In this document: positions 60,768 through 64,000 of the stretch, one piece after another
Numbering within the stretch: the stretch's first letter is position 1
Layout of the letters: each line of letters starts with the position of its first letter
DNA from: Hymenobacter swuensis DY53
Lineage (GTDB): Bacteria > Bacteroidota > Bacteroidia > Cytophagales > Hymenobacteraceae
Direction: 5' to 3'
NCBI RefSeq assembly: GCF_000576555.1
Contig: NZ_CP007144.1
Location: 124,001-188,000, forward strand
DNA: 64,000 nucleotides
Program-made: the position numbers and the translations under genes
Notes under the pieces: model-generated
Told to the model about the DNA's origin: nothing
The model's database searches: none
What the model saw: the letters and a program-made list of their open reading frames with translations, nothing else

Positions 60768-61867
60768 CGGGTAGTCGATTCGGCGGTGGGGTATTTCTGC
60801 GCCAAGTACGTCAGAATTCGCGGGAAGAACTGCGCGAAATCCGGCCCGGTCGGCCGGCGGCTGTATTCGGCGGTAATCACGTCGGCAATGTCGCCGGCGT
60901 ACTGAAAGTCCCCGACGACCTCCTGGGCGGCCTGTTTGCGGGCTTCCTTCGGGGAGTGATACTGCCGGAACAGGGCGATGACCACGCCGCGCACCAGGTT
61001 CTCATCGAAGCAGTGGGCCCAGCTGTGGATGTTGTTGCGCTGCATGCCCGCGTCGGTCGGGTTGAACAGGTAAGCCAGCTTGCTGATATCGTCCTTATAG
61101 CGGCGTTGCAGGGCCCTGGTGTAGTTATGGCTCCCCTCGTGCCAGACCAGGACCACCGCTTCGGTACCCAGGCTAAAGCTCGGGCTGGTCGTCTCGGTCG
61201 ATTCACGGTTGAGGAAACCGACGGTGTAGGCCACCTGATCGGCGTAGCGCGGGTTCAGCTCCTGGGCCGAAATGGCGTGGGCACCCCAGCCGTTAAGTGG
61301 GTCGAGGTAAACGGCCCAGCGGGCCGCTTTGGTGGGAAAGCGGTAAAGCGAATCGAGCTTGTTGACCAGCCCTTCCTGTGCCAGGCGGGCCTGCACGGGC
61401 TTGGCCCAGGCGGCGTAGTCGGCTTGATGCTTCTGGTAAAAAGCCCAGAAATGACTGTCCTCAAAAAACTGCTGGCAGAGGCGCATGTAGGTCTGCACCG
61501 AATCCTTGCCGTTGAGGGAGTACCAGACTGAATGCTCCGGATAGTGCACGCGCACCTGTGGGAAGTTGTCGAGGCAGTAGCCCAGCTCCGCCATGTCTGG
61601 GTATACCTTTTTCAGCCGGCGGGCATATTGCACCGCCGGGTGGTTTGCGAACGGGACAAAATAGGCCTCGGTTTCCTTGGCGTAAGGCGATTTGTTGGGC
61701 ATCGGATACTTGCCGGCCAGCAGCTGCACCACGGTAAACAGCTCAATGCCGGGATGCACGGTCACGGTAACGCGGTCCGCTGGCATTGGTGCCGGCGTGA
61801 TACGGGATTGGGCCGGCAGGACGTGGGCGCTGAGCAGGACCAGCAGGAAAGTCAGGAGCGGTTTCAT
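60764..61867 (-). CDS. Secreted DUF4932-like protein with HExxH motif
   Basis: 367 residues from the ATG at 61867, with signal peptide MKPLLTFLLVLLSAHVLPAQ. Motif HEGSH at 243-247 (VVLVWHEGSHNYTRAL) has the HExxH zinc-protease form; a third ligand may be in the following helices (HCFDENLVRG). The layout matches the DUF4932 family of Bacteroidota. It is first gene in an operon with a LytS-type kinase and a LytTR regulator. It could be a secreted peptidase whose expression or products are linked to the two-component pair. Unproven. Confidence 0.75.
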   Translation of the reverse strand: MKPLLTFLLVLLSAHVLPAQSRITPAPMPADRVTVTVHPGIELFTVVQLLAGKYPMPNKSPYAKETEAYFVPFANHPAVQYARRLKKVYPDMAELGYCLDNFPQVRVHYPEHSVWYSLNGKDSVQTYMRLCQQFFEDSHFWAFYQKHQADYAAWAKPVQARLAQEGLVNKLDSLYRFPTKAARWAVYLDPLNGWGAHAISAQELNPRYADQVAYTVGFLNRESTETTSPSFSLGTEAVVLVWHEGSHNYTRALQRRYKDDISKLAYLFNPTDAGMQRNNIHSWAHCFDENLVRGVVIALFRQYHSPKEARKQAAQEVVGDFQYAGDIADVITAEYSRRPTGPDFAQFFPRILTYLAQKYPTAESTTR

Positions 61868-62250
61868 GGATAAGAAGTAGTAGCAGATGCCTGTTGGAAA
61901 GCCCAAATCAAGTCGCGCTACTTCATCGGACGAACTCCGAGTGACGAACTGCCCTTTTTCGTTGATTAACGCCCAATCAGCCGACTGAGTAGTGGGCAAT
62001 GATGGCTGCGGCCGTAGGCCTGTATTACTCGGGGTTCCTTTCAATCAGTGGGTATCGGCGCTGGCCGGCTGATGGTATATTTGAGTGGGTGTTAGCCGCT
62101 TTGCGTCTGGGCCACGACGAGATGCTGGGCCTAGGAACGTGACTGGTGGCCTCGGCCAGTTAGCCTGCATTCGGCGCATTTCGCAGCGCTAGTTTTCAAA
62201 TTCAGTCCGTTTTATGGGCATTGTGTAAAACCCAATATGCCGGAGAAAGG
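61868..62250. other. Divergent upstream region
   Basis: About 380 bp between the HExxH gene (minus) and the 44-residue gene (plus). It should hold the promoters of both. No frame is supported; TTTTCAAATTCAGTCCGTTTTATGG at 62191-62215 is AT-rich and near the second promoter. Confidence 0.45.
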
Positions 62251-62258
62251 TATATTTG
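62251..62258 (+). promoter_or_regulatory. Bacteroidota -7 promoter element (TAnnTTTG)
   Basis: TATATTTG at 62251-62258 is a perfect match to the -7 consensus TAnnTTTG of the primary sigma factor of Bacteroidota. A TTG at 62221-62223 is too far for ideal -33 spacing. The element lies 24 bp upstream of the ATG of the 44-residue gene. Confidence 0.65.
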
Positions 62259-62281
62259 GGCAGATCATAACTTTCTCTTGT

Positions 62282-62416
62282 ATGTCGAACAAACCTGCCA
62301 AAACCGAAAACACGCCAGTTGCTGAGCAGCCTCAAATCACCCGTGAGACCATCCACCGCCGCGTTAAGCAGGCTCAGGAGCGTCGTCGCCTCAAGCTTAA
62401 GCACGTGAACCCCTAG
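62282..62416 (+). CDS. 44-residue basic protein
   Basis: Starts MSNKPAKTENTPVAEQPQ, ends RRVKQAQERRRLKLKHVNP. The first half is polar and probably disordered; the second half is a strongly basic amphipathic helix. It is framed by a clear promoter element upstream and a strong terminator 22 bp downstream, so it is a real monocistronic unit. A basic tail of this type might bind RNA, DNA or the ribosome. I know no family. Confidence 0.75.
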   Translation: MSNKPAKTENTPVAEQPQITRETIHRRVKQAQERRRLKLKHVNP

Positions 62417-62437
62417 TTTCGGGTCAAGCGTATGTTG

Positions 62438-62475
62438 AAAAAGCCCTTGCTACTTACATGTAGCAAGGGCTTTTT
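62438..62475. terminator. Strong bidirectional terminator
   Basis: AAAAAGCCCTTGCTA (62438-62452) and TAGCAAGGGCTTTTT (62461-62475) form a perfect 15-bp stem with an eight-base loop, with an A-run before and T-run after. It ends the 44-residue gene and can work in both directions. Confidence 0.95.
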
Positions 62476-62528
62476 GGTAAGTAACCTGTTGCTGGACTCC
62501 TTTTCTGCGTTGCCGACTAATTTGCACC

Positions 62529-63254
62529 ATGCGCATCCTCGTCGTTCCCGACCTGCACGGCCGCGCCAACTGGCACCAGCCGGTGAAGGACTTTCTGACG
62601 GCCGCCACCTCAGCTGACCGGGTGGTCTTCCTCGGCGACTACCTCGACAGCTTCACCGTCGCCGACCAGCTCATGCTCGACAACTTCATCGACGTGCTGC
62701 TACTGCGCGAGCGGGAGCCCGGGCGGGTAATTCTGCTGCTGGGCAACCACTGCTTTCCCTACCTGTTCCTTCCCACGTTCCGCTGCTCGGGCTTCCGCCC
62801 CCAACTGGCCCCGGCCCTGCACATCCTGTTCAAAACGCACCAGTCCCTGTTCCGGGTGGCCTGGCAGGTGGGGCCTTACCTGTTCACCCACGCCGGCGTC
62901 TCCGACATGTGGCTGGAAGTCAACCGACTGGCCATTCGTCTGTTGCTGGGCCACCATGTTTGTCACGATAACCTGGCCAACACGCTCAACCAGCTGCTAG
63001 CGTCAGAGCAGGGCCGACAACTACTCTGGCAGGTGTCCGGCTACAACGGCGGACGCGACCGGGTCGACGGCCCCCTGTGGGTGCGCCCGGTGCACCTGAG
63101 CCGGGGCCTGCTGCCCGGCCTTATTCAGGTGGTGGGCCACACGCCCCAGCCGCACGTTTACTCCGACATTAACGAAGCCACCCAGACCGGCTTCATCATT
63201 GCCGACTGCCACGACCATAGCCCCAACGAGTTCCTGACCCTGCAGTTTCCGTAG
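62529..63254 (+). CDS. Calcineurin-like metallophosphoesterase
   Basis: 241 residues. Metal-binding motifs in order: DLHG (D8, H10), GDYLD (about 36-40), GNHC (about 73-76), GVSDMW with THAG before it (about 118-121), and VVGHTPQPH (about 201-209). This is the complete set for a two-metal phosphoesterase; members hydrolyse Ser/Thr-phosphate, diadenosine polyphosphate or other phosphate esters. GNHC in place of GNHD/E is a small deviation. Lone gene; substrate unknown. Confidence 0.9.
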   Translation: MRILVVPDLHGRANWHQPVKDFLTAATSADRVVFLGDYLDSFTVADQLMLDNFIDVLLLREREPGRVILLLGNHCFPYLFLPTFRCSGFRPQLAPALHILFKTHQSLFRVAWQVGPYLFTHAGVSDMWLEVNRLAIRLLLGHHVCHDNLANTLNQLLASEQGRQLLWQVSGYNGGRDRVDGPLWVRPVHLSRGLLPGLIQVVGHTPQPHVYSDINEATQTGFIIADCHDHSPNEFLTLQFP

Positions 63255-63266
63255 TAAGCCGCCGGC

Positions 63267-64000
63267 CTACCAGGGACCGGCCTCCCGCTGGGCGGCCAGG
63301 TTCTCCGGCTTCGGCCACCACTTCCGCTCCTTCGGCAGCTGCAGCTGCCGGCCGTCAAATTGCTGCACCCCGTACGCACGCCCGCTCAGCTCCCCAAAAC
63401 CTTCCGTGATGCGCACCCGGTAGTCGGGGTCAACCCAGAACAGGTGCCGGTCAAACGCGCGGTGCAGGTTCGGGCACAGCGCCAGCCCGTTGCCGATGGC
63501 ATCGTCGTGGCTCACCGACCAGGGCACGATGTGGCAGGCATCGAGCAGGGGCGCCGCCCCGGTCGTGCTCAGCAGCTGCAGCCCCGACACGGCGCAGGTC
63601 GACTCGTAGGCCCGCAGCACCGCCCGGCCAAACACGGCGCTGCGCACCAGCACCTCCGTTTCGTCAGTCACGTCCACCTCCCGCCGGTAGCCGGCCGCCG
63701 GCTCCTCCAGCAGTTGCCGGCCCAGCTCGTCCAGCGTTTCCTGCCCGGCCCGCGGCCGGAAAAACTGCCGCGTCAGGGGGAAATAGCGTGCCAGCAGCGC
63801 CTGCCGGATTTCCTCGCGAGCTGCCGGCTGGAGTATTAACTTCCACAGCGCTGCGTCCAGGTAAGCATAGGCCGTCACCTCCCGCAGGTGCCCGAAGCTG
63901 CGCACCGACCGCGCCGAGGTCAGCACCAGCTCCCGCCCCGCCCGGCTCTGCAGGTGCCAAAAACCGCTGCTTTGCAAGTGGAAGAAGGGCATGTGAAACG
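63267..64000 (-). CDS. HNH endonuclease family protein (partial at right edge)
   Basis: At least 241 residues; the gene probably starts beyond the right edge, because the frame is open to the end (an ATG at 63992 is possible) and MPFFHLQSSGFWHLQ looks like an internal part of the family's N-terminal domain. The C-terminal HNH domain has CAVSGL, LLDACHIVPWSVSHDDAIGNGLALCPNLHRAFDRHLFWVD (in pieces), with H in CHIVPW, N in GLALCPN and H in HRAFD as metal and catalytic residues. It resembles HNH proteins next to restriction systems; whether it is a restriction enzyme cannot be told. Confidence 0.85.
   Translation of the reverse strand, partial: FHMPFFHLQSSGFWHLQSRAGRELVLTSARSVRSFGHLREVTAYAYLDAALWKLILQPAAREEIRQALLARYFPLTRQFFRPRAGQETLDELGRQLLEEPAAGYRREVDVTDETEVLVRSAVFGRAVLRAYESTCAVSGLQLLSTTGAAPLLDACHIVPWSVSHDDAIGNGLALCPNLHRAFDRHLFWVDPDYRVRITEGFGELSGRAYGVQQFDGRQLQLPKERKWWPKPENLAAQREAGPW

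Overview
The window looks like a member of the Bacteroidota, most likely Hymenobacter or a close relative (inference). The supporting features are GC-rich DNA, a SusC/SusD pair behind a FecI-like sigma and FecR-like anti-sigma factor, a type IX secretion C-terminal domain, one TAnnTTTG promoter element and weak Shine-Dalgarno signals. It carries a plasmid-type replication and partition module (33.4-37.2 kb) and a damaged mobilisation module (37.5-41.4 kb). It is therefore either part of a large plasmid or chromid, or a chromosome with an integrated plasmid; the sequence alone does not decide.

Layout. 0-2.5 kb: an NtrC-type regulator and a PAS sensor protein cut by the left edge. 3.0-18.6 kb: an exopolysaccharide cluster, all on the minus strand and mostly with overlapping genes. 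From upstream to downstream it holds an outer-membrane exporter fused to a receiver domain, a Wzc-like copolymerase, a Wzx-like flippase, a glycosyltransferase, a Wzy-like polymerase, three small proteins, a three-domain kinase-like protein, an acyltransferase and three more glycosyltransferases. 18.7-20.9 kb: a BLUF photoreceptor and a secreted beta-propeller. 21.1-21.8 kb: a Tn3-family transposase remnant. 22.4-32.5 kb: a polysaccharide utilisation locus (sigma, anti-sigma, SusC, SusD, a frameshifted double esterase, GH43), probably for arabinoxylan-type material. 33.4-37.2 kb: replication initiator, half-iteron operator, iterons, ParA with a small partner, and a long array of 8-bp phased repeats that is the best candidate for a centromere. 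37.5-41.4 kb: mobilisation protein, relaxase and coupling protein, the last two broken. 41.5-46 kb: small metabolic genes and a radical SAM plus nucleotidyltransferase pair. 46.2-52.1 kb: ion and membrane-stress genes (DUF2254, CPA1 antiporter, DUF389) flanked by remnants of mscS, nhaA and a serine recombinase. 52.4-64 kb: S41 peptidase, endonuclease and T9SS debris, SRAP protein, HxlR regulator with a divergent nitroreductase, a LytS/LytTR operon led by a HExxH protein, a 44-residue basic protein, a phosphoesterase and an HNH nuclease cut by the right edge.

How the parts fit. The exopolysaccharide genes make a complete Wzx/Wzy-type route, with synthesis, flipping, polymerisation, length control and export all present. 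The PUL genes import and cleave a decorated plant glycan under sigma/anti-sigma control. The replication and partition genes look intact, whereas several mobilisation and transport genes carry single-base indels, often in homopolymers. That pattern means either decay of the transfer functions or assembly error, and it needs read-level checking.
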